Positions 1 through 11,649 are shown, numbered from the stretch's first letter. The stretch: DNA of 64,000 nucleotides from Miscanthus floridulus (GCF_019320115.1 NC_089585.1:140911426-140975425); one strand, 5' to 3'. Translations and numbers: made by a program. The notes: a model not told the origin generated them from the sequence alone.

Positions 1-935
1 CTGAACATGTTAAATAAAAGCCACTTAATTCCAGAAGGAAATCCAAACATACCACTTTGTCTTAAAATATGCCAAGACATCCAGAATCACATCCCATGAT
101 AGGTACGGAGGTCTAGTTCTTTGCATGTCATAGAAGCTCATGCCAATAAATTGCCCGTCAAGATCAACGACATGCCCTCCAATCCCAGCCTAACCAGGTG
201 ACATGGACAGGTTGTCATTTGTAATGCCAAACAGATATGTAACTTAACTACAACCATGTAAAAGCAGCAAAAAAAAAAGGAAAATAGTAACTTAACTACA
301 ACCATGTAAAAGCAAAAAAAAAAAGGAAAATAGTAATATTTTCCTTTTTTGTTGTTGTTTTTACATGGTTGTAGTTAAGTTACATATCTGTTTGGCATTA
401 CAAATGTCAACCTGTCCATATCTGGTTGTAGTAATCAAAAAGGAAATGTTGACTCACCAGACATATCTATTGGTGGCTTTGGAACATCACTATTTCCTGG
501 TGCAGTAAAGTCAAGTTATTGGAACTGACATGCTAATACTGACTAGTGACTATCATGTAATAATCACCACAAAACTCAGTACATAATATCCAATTGTAAA
601 TTTTAGAATCTGATGACAGCCTGAGCAACAAATCAGAAGTGGTTCTGCATGAAAATACCCATAAACAAAGTGTAACAGTGTTACTTGATTAACACTAACA
701 TATGAAAGTATCAAAGTATAACTCTAAGAGGCGGTACTTATTATGAATTACAAATGTAAAACCATTTGATCCGTGACACAAGTCACCGAGTTAATGAAAC
801 ATGATATGGCACAACTGTAGCTGCTCAAATAAAGCTTATTTTCAAGATCAGTCCTCTTAATATTCAAGCTTGTGAGATCATCAGTTCTTTTATTCTTCTT
901 CAAGCATCTTGTTAGATCAGCACCACTGTTCTCAG
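1..935 (-). pseudogene. Trypsin-like (Do-like) protease family, copy A, partial and decayed
   Basis: The clearest exon is 189-53 on the minus strand, bounded by an AG acceptor at 191-190 and a GT donor at 52-51. It encodes AGIGGHVVDLDGQFIGM, then an aromatic stretch and SWDVILDVL. This resembles the C-terminal part of the trypsin-like, Do-like protein family that is expanded in grasses. Where an active enzyme has G-x-S-G-G the residues here are A-G-I-G-G, so the catalytic serine is missing. A second possible exon ends at a GT donor near 463. Sequence at 780-1140 is similar to 7200-7570, the 5' end of copy B, and includes the lysine-rich KKNKR-type first-exon segment near 880-935. The gene runs off the left edge. 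Most likely a pseudogene or inactive homologue; the family is recognised from memory of related grass proteins, so the name is moderately sure. Confidence 0.55.
191..428. repeat. Fold-back (inverted repeat) in an intron of copy A
   Basis: Positions 191-295 and about 335-428 are inverted copies, so the strand can fold on itself. The left arm carries an extra direct duplication: the segment from GTAACTTAACTACAACCATG to the A-rich GGAAAATAG occurs at about 239-288 and again at 288-333. The right arm repeats the left arm in reverse down to the splice acceptor of the 189-53 exon, so the inverted copy includes the end of that intron. Confidence 0.85.
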
Positions 936-1786
936 GTACCAGTGTCTCACCAGTACTGAAGTAATTTTGTTTTTTTTTTCAAGAAAAGGCAAAAATGTGG
1001 GTCAAAACCAGTAAACCAACACTGCAAAATCATCACACCTATTAATTCAAGTGCCCTAATAAAGGTTTTATGCCAAGGATGATGGATCTTGACCTAACAC
1101 AAGCTTTAGTGTGAGGCCCAAAATCAACTTAAAAGCTAAACTAACAAAAAAAAAGTGAAACACCAACTTTGGATTTTCCTGGTGTCTGTGATGCACTGGA
1201 TGCGAGAAGAAGAGCTTTCTTGTGGACGGCGTCGGACAAAGTCAGCGGAGCTCAGTGCCTGGTAGCTTGGGAAAACGTATGTCAGCCCAAAGAGGATGGA
1301 GGGCTTGGGATCAGACGCCTCAACACACAGAACGCCAGTCTACTTCTGAAGCTCATTCACCACCTACACCACCCTGATGGCTCCGCCTGGGCAATCTGGG
1401 TAAGAGGGCAGATACATATGGACTCTCTGCAGGGTGATCTAGCTGGGACGCACTGGGAAGCACTTAGAAATTTACTGCCGGCATACCAGCACATAACTAG
1501 AGTCAACATCAGAGATGGGCGAAGCACTGATTTCTGGAAGGATACTTGGTTAGATGAGGCACCTCTGGCTACATGTTTGCCGGCCCTCCACAGTCACTTT
1601 GCTGGACATGGTACTTCTGTCCAGGAAGTCTTATCGGCTCGATTGAGGTCACAGCTTCAGCGCCGCCAAGTTCACGAACAGCCGAGGAATTGGAGAAATT
1701 GACGATGATGCTTCAGGACATAGTCCTTAGCAATGGCACTGATGAGAGGATATGCTTCTTTGAGGATGGCCACATGAAGCTGCTTG

Positions 1787-3577
1787 TGTCGACGGCAAAA
1801 AGCAGCATCAGGGAGCCGACGGCACACAGCAGCGAGCCGAGAGAAACCGTGCGGAGCAGATCCCGACCTCTCTCCGGGTTTAGGAAGAGCACCAGACTGG
1901 ATGGTCATGATCGAGAGCGTGCCAGTCAATTTGACCCTGCAATTGACAAGGAGAGAAAATTGATCAGTAATTTAAGGTAGAATATACCGGTGTTGTCCAG
2001 ACAATTTCAAATACATGGCTAAGTGGCCAACACGATAGGGCGATCGACTAGAGAGTCGATATCCAGCATGTTCATGATGTAATGTAAACAAAACAAACAT
2101 ATTGACAATTATTATTTACTCAGTTGCATAGATCTAACTTAGCCGATGATCACGAAAACATGCGAAAGATGTAAGGATAGACGTGTAAGCATACACGTGA
2201 GAGACATACTAGCTTTTAACCAGGACAAAAATAAGTAAAAGCATATAAATAGCCGGTACATCCTCAACAAAGTGGGCTATCGGCTAAAACAGCCGATTCC
2301 AGTGATTGTGACGCACGGCATACGATCACTCATCCGTTGGATATAAATAAATTTACAAACAACTAGACCCAATCTATTGTACCGTCAACAGATCGAGTCG
2401 TCAGATGCAGCATTGACAGTAGAACCCTAGATCAAAGACCAACGGTCGATAGATCTACTTATATCACAAAGAGATCGTGAAAGCATGTCATATGTGTGGA
2501 AGCTCAAGTCATTGGCAAACTAGCTGATGGGGGCATTACGGGTGGTTGACGCCATGCTCTTCTTAATAGATAGATCTATTAATCGACAGTGTCTAATCTG
2601 ACACGCTATCAACAGATCGAGTCAGCTGATGCAGCATTGATAGCGGAATCATACCGGGTACTGACGATCAATGAATCTATCTCTTAATAGAAAATGGCTT
2701 CAAACACCCGCCATGTACGATCAAGATTGAGATAGATTGGTCATCAAAATAGGATCTAACGTTAAGAATTGAATTCAACTGTGGTAGTAATCAGCAGATG
2801 ACAGATCAAAAAGATAAGACCAACGAATCTCAATCTAAATCAGGCAATCGGTAATATTATATTAAACAGTAAACTATTTAACACAATATCGATAACTTTG
2901 ATTGATACCAACGTTTACAAGAGATCAGTCGTCTGTTGCAGCCTTGTAAAAGTTGATACGAATCGATAACTAATCTATACCGCGATTTGTAAGAGATCAG
3001 TCGTCTGTTGCAGCCTTACAAACAACAATATAGATCGATAACTAACTTACACCGCGACTCGCAAGAGATCAGTCGTCTGTTGCAGCCTTGCAAGTAACAA
3101 TATAAGTCGTGACGGATACTCACAAACAAGCCGAAGGTCAGGTCGTCCGATGCAGCCTTGCTTGCCCAAAGAACTCGTCGAAATCTACTCTACTCCTACT
3201 CCTAAGGGGTGACCTGAGCTGAAAAGTAAAGGTACTTCTTTTGGTTAATTGATGAGAGATGTCTATTACAATAGCTGGGGTTCAATATTTATACATGAGG
3301 CTTGACTACAAGTCCTGGTCGAATAAGACCGGTTACAAACTTGAAAAAGAAAATCAAAACATCCTAATTCAAGATAAATTGGACTCCAATCTTTCCCTTC
3401 TATGAAGTCCGACATGTCTTCTAGCTCAGTGCCTATTGAAGTCCAGCTTATTCCCCTGGTATGATGATGTCATCCTAACGGCAACTTGGTTAGCCGGTCC
3501 TGTTGAAATTTTTGGCTTTCCCTGATATTTCCTGTCCTTGGGGACTTCCCATCCCGAACCAAATTTCGGTGTCAACA
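1787..3577 (-). repeat. 3' LTR of the nested element (full length, 1,791 bp)
   Basis: The LTR runs from TGTCGAC (the complement of its CA end) to the GTGTCAACA end. On the minus strand a TATA box (TATAAATA) lies at 3293-3286, followed by GGGGTTC-like sequence. Downstream of it is an array of 72-bp repeats. The other copy at 3949-4587 matches from about 2977 onwards and has its own TATA at 4296-4289. Confidence 0.85.
2921..3145 (-). repeat. 72-bp tandem repeats inside the LTR
   Basis: The motif GAGATCAGTCGTCTGTTGCA starts at 2921, 2993 and 3065, exactly 72 bp apart, and a diverged fourth copy lies near 3133. The truncated LTR keeps the 72-bp spacing (3969 and 4041). More diverged copies occur near 2393 and 2613. 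Confidence 0.85.
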
Positions 3578-3948
3578 CATGCCCCCTAATTTTGGGATAA
3601 AATGATTTTATTCCAAAATTATTACATGGGCTTTTTCAGTCTCACCTCACTGGCCCTCCTTGACCAAGGATAATTGGAGATCATGGCATTCGGTCATCTG
3701 TTGGTGATCACTTTCTTGACCTCTTGAGCCAATTCTTCCCCAATTCGACTCATGCTCATAGTTGATCTTTTACTACTCCTCAAGTCCAGTTGATGCCTAT
3801 CATTCAAATCTGTCTTACCCTTGTCAACTGTCGTATTGGTAATCTTTTTGGACTAATCGCCTTTCTCATCAGCTAATTTAGCTTTTAGCCGATCGAATTC
3901 TAATTGATCAATCCTAGGGCCTGCCTCTGGACGCGTCTGGAAACACAA

Positions 3949-4587
3949 AACTATACCACGATTTGTAAGACAACAGTCGTCTGTTGCAGCCTTACAAACA
4001 GCAATATAGATCGATAACTAACTTGTACCGCGACTCGCAAGAGATCAATCGTCTGTTGCAGCCTTACAAGTAACAATATAAGTCGTGGCGGATACTCATA
4101 AACAAGCCGGTCAGGTCGTCCGATGTAGCCCTGCTTGCCCAAAGAACTCGTCGAAATCTACTCTACTCCTACTCCTACTCCTACTCCTACTCCTACTCCT
4201 ACTCCTAAGGGGTGGCCTGAGCCGAAAAGTAAAGATACTTGTTTTGGTTGATCGATAAGAGATGTTTATTACAATAGCCGGGGTTCAATATTTATACCTG
4301 AGCCTTAACTACGAGTCCTGGTCGAATAAGACCGGTTACAACTTGTAAAAGAAAATCAAAACTTTCTAATTTAAGATAACTTTGACTCCAATCTTCCCCT
4401 TCTATGAAGTCCGACGTGTCTTTTCGCTCCGTGCTTTGTCGTTCTTGCCAATGGGGCATATTCCCCTGCTATGATGACGTCATCCTGACAGCAACTTGGT
4501 TAGCCGATCCTGTTGAAATTTTCGGCTTTCCTTGATAATTCCTGTTCTTGGGGACTTTTCATTCCAAACCAAATTTCGGTGTCAACA
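3949..4587 (-). repeat. Truncated 5' LTR of the nested element
   Basis: Similar to 2977-3577 of the full LTR, ending in the same GGTGTCAACA. Its upstream part is missing; the junction with internal DNA is near 3945. It also has an expanded CTACTC repeat at about 4160-4206 that is only two units long in the other LTR. Confidence 0.85.
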
Positions 4588-5250
4588 GCTTGCAGGAATG
4601 ATATGCAGGGCAGCAGGGCGTCTTTTGAGGGGAGACAGTACGTGCCCATCGTACCAGTTCATCTGGCATAACTTTGCCCCCCCTCGGGTTAAGTTCTTTG
4701 GATGGCTACTCACTAAGAATAGGATCAATTGCAAAGCTAATTTGATGCAGAAGGGAGTGTTTCAGGAAGACAACTGCGATATATGCCATCAGAGCTCCGA
4801 AACAGCTGACCACATAATCAGGGGCTGTCCCTTTGCCAGAGAGTTTTGGAGGAGAATTGGATGGAGAATTGAGGATGTTGCAGATGTCCAGCAAATATGG
4901 GAATCTACTGCACCAGTCAACATGCCACGGTCAGCTCACGCTACCCTTCTACTTCTCATCTGTTGGGAGCTATGGAAGCATCGCCATGATGTAGTTTTCA
5001 GAGAAATGACCCCAGACCACGGTCGTCTTGTTGCTGCCTGACGAGAGTCAGCAAAGCTGTGGAGATGCTGCCTCCCCTGGAACAAACCTCATCTATCTAC
5101 TATCTGGTGTAATAACTTGCCTATGTAGCACTTTCATTCTACGTGTAATTCTTGTAACTGGGCGCCAAGCCCCACCACCCACCGGTTCACTCCGGCATCT
5201 GTGGTACCAATATATCAGGTGGGGTTGATTTTAAAACAACACACCCCGCG

Positions 5251-5281
<31 letters not shown>
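5251..5281. repeat. 31-base C homopolymer
   Basis: An uninterrupted C run at the 3' end of the LINE. Tracts of this length are often wrong in assemblies, so its exact size is uncertain. Confidence 0.9.
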
Positions 5282-6002
5282 ATCTCCCCGTCGTTCACCT
5301 CAAAAAAAAGTAGGGCCAACCGAGCAGGGGCTAAAAAAAATGGTGGCCCAATAAGCTCATTTCGTTGCTCTACTATGGCCCTGGCTTATGGTTTCGCCTG
5401 ATCTATTTTAGTTTTGTGGCACAAAACTGTATTTAGGAACCTGACAAGTTGCTGCATTTATAATGTATGTCACCAAGTAAAGAGTGTTCCCTCTCAAAAC
5501 TTGATGCAAAAAAAAAACTACGAAAGTAACATCAAGTAACTGTTTTCAAAAAAGGGAACATCAAGTAACGATCTAAATTATTGCCGCCTCCCACCGCCCA
5601 AACCACCACCAAACACACGGACACACAAGTTGTTTTGGAATACAAAACAGCTCACCTTTTATGTCATGACGAGGAGGGGGGCTAAATTGGGATATGAAAG
5701 AGAGGGTGAACCAACAATGGTCAAACATACAAAATGAAGTTGAGTTATAAAAGGCATACCTGCACGCCTTCAAGTTCTGTAACCGTTTGAGACATTCACT
5801 CCTCAGAAATATTCGAAAATGCTCCAACCGTTCAAAGATTATAGTTGTTGGCAGGAACACAGTTCTTTCTTTAACAAAAAAAGGGTTCATGCCAACAAGG
5901 TTCCCTTCTGTATTGAAAAGTGGGCCACATTCCCAACCCTGGCACACAAAAAGTGGTTTTTTTTGAATCTCACACAAAAAGGTTTTTTTTAATCTCACAC
6001 AA

Positions 6003-6178
6003 GAAGGGCAGGCCTGGTGCAAGCGGTAGAGTCTTACTGCCTGTGACCGGAAGGTCCCGGGCTCGAGTCGCGGTCTCCTCGTATTGCACAGGCGAGGGTA
6101 AGGCTTGCCACTGACACCCTTTCCCAGACCCCGCACAGAGCGGAAACTCTCTGCACTGGGTACGCCCTTTTTTTTTTG
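6003..6178 (+). mobile_element. tRNA-derived SINE
   Basis: Box A-like TGGTGCAAGCGGTAGAG and box B-like GGTCCCGGGCTCGAGTC show a tRNA-derived head. The body runs to GGGTACGCCC followed by a T tract. The element is flanked by a 12-bp direct repeat AATCTCACACAA (5991-6002 and 6179-6190). A second copy of the family lies at 47,503-47,656 on the minus strand. Confidence 0.88.
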
Positions 6179-6371
6179 AATCTCACACAAAAAAGGTCAC
6201 AGGAGCAAAACAATGGAGTTGTATGGAACAAGAGTTATGTAAGGAAAGAAAAAGGAAGCACATTCCTATTGCCTTGCCCCTGAGATACACTTTACTGCAT
6301 ATAGGAACAGACACACATTAAAATAACCCTATCATAATTCGAGTGTGCCTCGCATATAGGAGAAACACATT

Positions 6372-6498
6372 GGCTGCGTTCGGCTGGTGAAAATTTTAGC
6401 CATAATTTACTGTTTATGGCTGAAATTCACTGTTTACGCTCTTATAAATTTATCTAAATTCATCCAGATTCCTCTAAATTCCTCCCAGCGAACAGCCC
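6372..6498. mobile_element. MITE, about 127 bp
   Basis: Terminal inverted repeats GGCTGCGTTCGGCTGG and CCCAGCGAACAGCCC, flanked by ATT on both sides (6369-6371 and 6499-6501). It has the GTTCGGCTGG-type ends seen in five other short elements of this window. It lies in an intron of copy B. Confidence 0.8.
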
Positions 6499-7400
6499 AT
6501 TAAAATTAAATTATATCATAATGCAAGTGTACCTCGCAGATTTTACAAGTGGACAGCATAAGCTCTTCACTATCTTCAGATTCTCTTGAATCGCGGGTCA
6601 GTATCCCACCAGTAGCCATTAATTTGCCAGAGATGCCACGCCCTAAAGCTACTACCTTTGTGCATGGAAGAAATTCCATCTCCACCACACGTGAGACGTA
6701 CAGCTTGAACATCAAGGCAGGATGTGACATTGACAATAGCAAGGCCATAATCTAAATCATATTTCCCCAAAAATCCTGTGACAACATTGCCTTCATAGCG
6801 CACTTCAACCTATATTGATAAATAAAAAACAAAAAATTGATCGAGATTATATTAACTAAACAATCATTTTTTACTAAAGGATGAATTGCAGCGCAAACCT
6901 TCAAGTTAGCAGGGTGTTTTGTTTTATCATTTAAAGCTCTAACCAAACTCGCTGAAGTCAGAAACCTTGTAACACACCCCTGGCATTCTATAGTTATTCC
7001 CGAGCATGCAAATAACACAGAGCTTCCTACACAACATTGTGATTTGAATCATGTATACAGCAATGTAGATATATATTCAGAAAACTAAGAGCAGCATAAA
7101 TAATCACCACAGAGTACAGCAACTGAGACAACACTTTCACACAAATTTGATGCAACTTCTTCACTGAGCTCACTTCAGACATCTTGTATTGAGTCCTGAT
7201 GAATATCGCCTAGTTAAAGAAACATGAAACAGCACAACTGTGAATGCTCACATAAATAAAGATGTAAAAAAACATGTGCAAAAACGAGGAAGAAGCAGAC
7301 CTGGATTCAATGACTCTGCTGTCTCTCTGTCATCGTTGCAAGTTCTTTTATTCTTCTTTGACCTTCTTATGCGATGACCACCACCCGCTCTAATCAACAT

Positions 7401-7974
7401 CGTCCAATACTGTTTTCTAAAGAAAACTGTGGGTTAATACCAGTAAAGCAATGCCACAAAACCATCAGACCCTCTAATAAGGTCCATTAATGCAGGTTTT
7501 TTTACAAGGTTGATGGGCCTCGAGCTAACATAAGCTGCAGCGGCCCAAAATCAATTTTGATGAAGCCAAACCATCAGACTTATCCCTTTCCTCCACTGGA
7601 TCATGTGTAAACTGTAAAGCATTCTCTAATATTCATTAATCTTGATCATTACAGTGATAGAGTGAACTCAGTCCAAATAGTCCCTTTAGGGGATAATAAC
7701 TTGTCATCCACAAGGACCCAAGGGGATGCAAACATGTAGGGAAATTTCGAAACCAAAAAGCATCGTGGTGATCAGGGCGAGGACATGGGTGTACACATGT
7801 ACACCCAATAAATTTTGGTATAATACATGTATATACTTGTAATTGTGCCATAGATCCAAGTATAAGCAGCTTGCATTAGGGTTTGAGTGCTCGTTTTCGA
7901 ACAGAAGTAAGGAAGAGATACCTGGGGGTGGGGGCGCTGCTCGCCCCTCTGCCGGCAAAGAGACCAGCGCAGGC
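7401..7974. other. Upstream flank of copy B; no intact gene
   Basis: The stretch to about 7570 is similar to 1000-1140 upstream of copy A, so it belongs to the old duplication. At 7920-7974 there is a GC-rich piece that reads on the minus strand as a short coding-like segment. With the CACTA removed it joins to an ATG just right of 17,657. That could be a first exon broken by the insertion, but it is too short to name. Confidence 0.4.
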
Positions 7975-8281
7975 CACTACTACAGAAACGTTTTTTAGGG
8001 ACGGCTCGTAACCCTTTGTAGGGGCGGTTTGGTCAGCCGTCCCTACCGAGCCGTCTCTATAAATCATGTATTTGTAGGGGCAGTTCTTAGGACGCCCCTA
8101 AAAATCGATTTGTAGGGGCGGCTGGTAGGGGCTGCTATAGTACCAGCCGCCCCTATAATACCTGTTTGTAGGGGCGGTTCAGTCTAGAACCACCTCTACA
8201 GTACGTTTTTCTGCCAAAAAAATTCACATTTATAATTCAAATTCGACCAGAACACTGTTTGTTTCCACGTATTCCATCCAG

Positions 8282-8407
8282 CGTTCGCGTTGTCGAACGC
8301 CCCGCGACCAACGTTCCAAACCACGTTCGCGTTGCCGAACGTCCCGCGACCAACGTTCCGAACCGCGTTCGCGTTGCCGAACGCCCCGCGACCAACGTTC
8401 TGAACCC
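8282..8407. repeat. Three 42-bp tandem repeats
   Basis: Three consecutive 42-bp units, each starting CGTTCGCGTTG and containing CCCCGCGACCAACGTTC or a one-base variant. They lie just inside the CACTA left end. Confidence 0.9.
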
Positions 8408-8859
8408 CTTAGACTACAAGCACAAGAGTATTATATAAACTATAATTATAAGTCCAATTCACAACCATATATACAATCCATCATTAAATAGACATAATTC
8501 ACAAGGTAAAACCAATGTCAAATTCCATACACATTGTTATCAACGTCCTAGAGCTAGCCTTTCAGTCTTACGAATGTGTTGGTACTGAGGATTTCTACCT
8601 AAGTCGGACTCTCGATCATGGTAGACGCCTTTGACGTGTACAATCTAGTCCAATATGAAGTTGCAAAGGTCGCCGACGAGCTCTAAGAGTTGGTCATCCT
8701 TGTATGGGTCTCTTTTCATTTCTTTCTCTTCTTTCCACTATAAGAGAACAAGTTTCGGTTTAGTATTTCATACCATATATGAAGTTTTTATATTACGGAT
8801 GAAGAGGTTCAAATTTACCCTTAAGGGGTGTCTCATGTAAGCACCGGTGTTACTCATCA

Positions 8860-9075
8860 TAGAACATATATAGTTAAGAGCAGCAGCCACTTAGATACAG
8901 TAGTAGTCGTAGATAGAGTAGTAGAAGTGAGCCACTTAGTAGCAGCCACTTAGTAGTATAGGGAAGTGAGTAGAGTAGCAGCCAGCAGCTAGGGAAGAGA
9001 GTAGAGTAGCAGCCAGCTAGTAGTAGTAGGAGTAGCTAGCAGTAGCAAGTAGAGTAGTAGTAGTTCAGTAGATAC
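8860..9075. repeat. AG/CAG-rich simple-sequence array
   Basis: Degenerate repeats of AGTAG and AGCAGCCACTTAGTAG, inside the CACTA. No coding potential is evident. Confidence 0.8.
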
Positions 9076-10748
9076 CAGATTTTGGAATAAAAAGATACAG
9101 TCAGAGCTAGAGTTTGGACATAACACATAAATAAAAAAATTACAAGTAATAAGACAAAAACTTGGAAGCTAAAATAATGATTTATGATGTCACAAAAGGT
9201 GATACTACAACAAAAGTTAATATAACATAAGCTAAGGTTTTAAGTACATTTATATAAACATGGAGCTACTGTAGAAAGACAGTTGAGAACTAAAACATGG
9301 AGCTAAAACTAAAGAATTGAGAACTGAAACATGGAGCTAAAGCACAAACCAAGGTGGGAAATTGATCTGATGAGGTGACGGTGAAACTTAAATTTTGTGG
9401 CTTCACCCACTACTGTAGAGCTAGTGGGCAACCACTGCCGCCTGTATTTGGTTAGTTTTATTTATGCATTAAATATATTCATATTCATAGTTTTTTAATA
9501 TTTATATCACATAAGATTGCAGAACGTGTTGTATGACGATCGAGTTAGTGGATCGGTCACCGAAATTTCGATACTGATTGCAATGCAAAGACCAATTCAT
9601 TTCACTATGAGCGGATACAGTACAGTACAACACGAGCATGTACGTATACGCATGCTGCTGCACTATCCAAAAGAAAACAAATACAACAATATTGAGAAAC
9701 TAAAACTCTAACAGTTAACTATTATAAAGTAACAATATACCAGCATTGTAGTATTTCATTAGATACCAGAATTAAGAAACACAGGATCAGATTCCATTAC
9801 TATCAGCAACAAAATTACAAAGTTTTTTTTTAAGAAAGGACCCAACCAACCTCCCTATACCAATTGATAACAGGCACACAAATGAGATAAATAACAATGT
9901 TCTCATCAGAAAGCAACTATATAACATAGGATTAAAGCATTTTTTCAAGATAGTCATGAAGTAACAAGGAACAAATAAACTATCACAAAGCCAACAAGGT
10001 TGATTAACACAAAAGCCAAATTAACAGCAAATTCTACTTCTACCACATATATTTTAAAATAAATATACATAAACATATAAATTACACCATACTTTAAAAA
10101 GTCATATTAACACTTGATTTAGATTTGTACTAAATTGTGGGCTACACAATATCAATTATTGCTTTATTCTTGGCAACACGTCTGATTTCTAAGTTGGCAT
10201 ATTAAATTGATGCATGCAAAGATGTGCGGATACTCAAAAACAAGATATGAAGGTTAAAAACTAGCTTGAAAAAGCCATATCATAGATTCTCCTCAAATAT
10301 TGCACAATAATTCAAACTCATTCTATAGCTACAAAAAAGGTGAATTGGTGTGTGTGCCAGTTTTGCCTTCCAAATCAAAATCCAATCCAATTCTATCAAA
10401 CTTGCATAGTTGCATACAGTCAAAATTTATGAAAAATTCCTTCAGCATATTACGTCAAACCTAGTTCTGTATATAACATTGTAGAAACTGTTCATAAATA
10501 AAACAGAAAACCATTTGCACAGACATAAAGAGGCTCCTAATGCAAGAATTGTGCATTATGGCGTGGTGACATAGGATCCACTACAAAAAGTTGACCCCAA
10601 GCACCCCCTAACACAGCCAGCAACTTAAAACAGGGGAAATTCTAATCGAAGCTTCCAGAGGCCAAACAACAAGCAAACCCGTATGACAACAGACAAACCC
10701 ATATAATTCTGGTATCTAATTGTAATTCTAAATGGTAAAGCATCAGCA

Positions 10749-11318
10749 GTGGTGGATCCGAATTACCTATCAGGTGTAGGGGAAGTTGTGGAGGAGCGCA
10801 GACGTCGGTGGAGGTGCACGGACGTCGAAGAGCATGGGCAGTCGGGCCGCCCGCCATTGGAGGTGTGGACGCTAGGGAAGGACTGCGGACGCCGGAGAGC
10901 TCCGGCACCGTGGCCGCTCGCCATGGGAGGGAGCACGGACACCGACGCACCTAGGCCACGAAGAGCGGGGAGCAGGCCCGTGGCACCTCAAGGTCGGAAA
11001 CAAGGCAGCAGCGGACCGGGTTATGGATGTGGACGGCACGACGATGGGGAGGAGGCGATGGCGGGGGGCTCTAAAACCCTAGCGCCGTCGGCCGGGGGCA
11101 CAAAAACCCTTGCCACCGTGGAGATGGGGTGTGTGGGTGCAGAGAAGGGCGCGCGGGCGTCGGGAGAGGTCTGGGGGTGCAGAGAGGGGTGCGGGTGTTG
11201 GGAGAGGTCCGAGAGGCGGCGGCGGCGGGGCGCCGGGGAAAAGGTTGGGCAGCCTGATGGCGTCAGGAGGAAGAAGAGAGCGTCCAACACATTTTCACCC
11301 GTGCGCCCTTGTTTTTAA
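10749..11318 (+). other. GC-rich open stretch inside the CACTA, unrecognised
   Basis: An open frame of about 189 codons, rich in Arg and Gly, in an otherwise AT-rich element. No domain is recognised, and the opposite strand is also open for long stretches, as expected of GC-rich DNA. It is bordered on the right by CACTA-type subterminal repeats (11,325-11,412) and on the left by a CACTACAAAAAG at 10,579, so it may be a piece of another CACTA or of captured host DNA. Not called as a gene. Confidence 0.3.
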
Positions 11319-11324
11319 ACTTAG

Positions 11325-11412
11325 GACGATTTGTAGGGGCGGTTCCTGATCCAGTCGCCCCTACAAATGCATTTGTAGGGGCGGCTCGTGATCCAGCCGC
11401 CCCTACAAATAT
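11325..11412. repeat. Internal copy of CACTA subterminal repeats
   Basis: Two hairpin units of the form TTTGTAGGGGCGG...CCGCCCCTACAAAT lie in the middle of the element, more than 3 kb from either end. They match the terminal repeats in sequence. Confidence 0.85.
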
Positions 11413-11649
11413 TTTCTATTTTAATAAATTATTAATTCTGTATTTTTATATCACAAAAATATAAAGTAATATAAAAACGATTGTATATATGCACAAATAT
11501 AATATTTTGTATTATTATATATATATATGCAGAAATATATATATAAATAATTGTAGTCAAAACAATATAGAAAATAAAAATTAAAAATTTAAATTTTAAA
11601 ACTTTGACTATAATTTTATGACATTAAATGAAATAAAATAAAAATATTA

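Larger units (their letters stand above)
1787..4587 (-). mobile_element. Deleted LTR retrotransposon nested in the LINE
   Basis: The element is flanked by a 5-bp direct repeat GCTTG (1782-1786 and 4588-4592) and has TG...CA ends in its own minus orientation. A full LTR lies at 1787-3577. About 370 bp of internal DNA follows, then a truncated second LTR at about 3949-4587. Read on the minus strand, the LTR starts with TGTTGACACCGAAATTTGG. Next to the full LTR the minus strand shows a polypurine run (TTAGGGGGCATG), which fixes the orientation. No gag or pol coding is left, so internal DNA and the far part of the 5' LTR were lost together. Its LTR resembles the plus-strand LTR at 18,240. Confidence 0.88.
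1166..5300 (+). mobile_element. 5'-truncated LINE, interrupted by an LTR element
   Basis: The LINE coding remains lie at 1169-1786 and 4588-5041. The first part encodes the region after the reverse transcriptase (ARRRAFLWTA, then GGLGIRRLNTQNASLLLK, then DGRSTDFWKDTWL). The second part has the zf-RVT zinc finger, CDICH...DHIIRGCPFAREFW, at about 4775-4850. The reverse transcriptase and endonuclease domains are absent, so only the 3' end is here. There is a frameshift around 1650-1700. An LTR element at 1787-4587 splits the coding sequence; removing it and one copy of GCTTG joins the codons in frame. The 3' end is GC-rich, runs into a 31-base C tract, then a short A tract near 5302. Confidence 0.85.
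5764..7400 (-). pseudogene. Trypsin-like (Do-like) protease family, copy B, decayed
   Basis: Minus-strand exons can be followed with usable splice sites. Exon 1 is 7400-7301, starting ATG and encoding MLIRAGGGHRIRRSKKNKR. A further exon lies around 7215-7100 (TEEVASNLCESVVSVAVLCG). Next come 7026-6899 (GSSVLFACSGITIECQG) and 6809-6533 (VEVRYEGNVVTG, then GRGISGKLMATGGILT). The last is about 5939-5764 (WECGPLFNTEGNLVGM, then LERLEHF-like residues). Exons 7026-6899 and 6809-6533 join in frame. The 6809-6533 exon needs a frameshift near 6680-6690 to stay readable. No intact G-x-S-G-G is seen. A MITE and a SINE sit in the last intron. Copy A at the left edge is its paralogue. Function is presumably lost. 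Confidence 0.6.

Noticed and set aside
2921..3145. CRISPR-like array from 72-bp spaced repeats
   Set aside because: The segments between the repeated motif are themselves similar, and the array lies in an LTR.
5990..6075. A tRNA gene on the plus strand, from box A and box B-like sequences
   Set aside because: There is no complete cloverleaf, the body and T tail continue as a SINE, and a 12-bp target duplication flanks the whole unit.
8282..8407. CRISPR-like array from regular 42-bp repeats
   Set aside because: There are no unique spacers; it is a plain tandem repeat in a plant transposon.
10749..11318. A real gene in the GC-rich part of the CACTA
   Set aside because: The translation is Arg/Gly low-complexity, no domain is recognisable and the opposite strand is open too.
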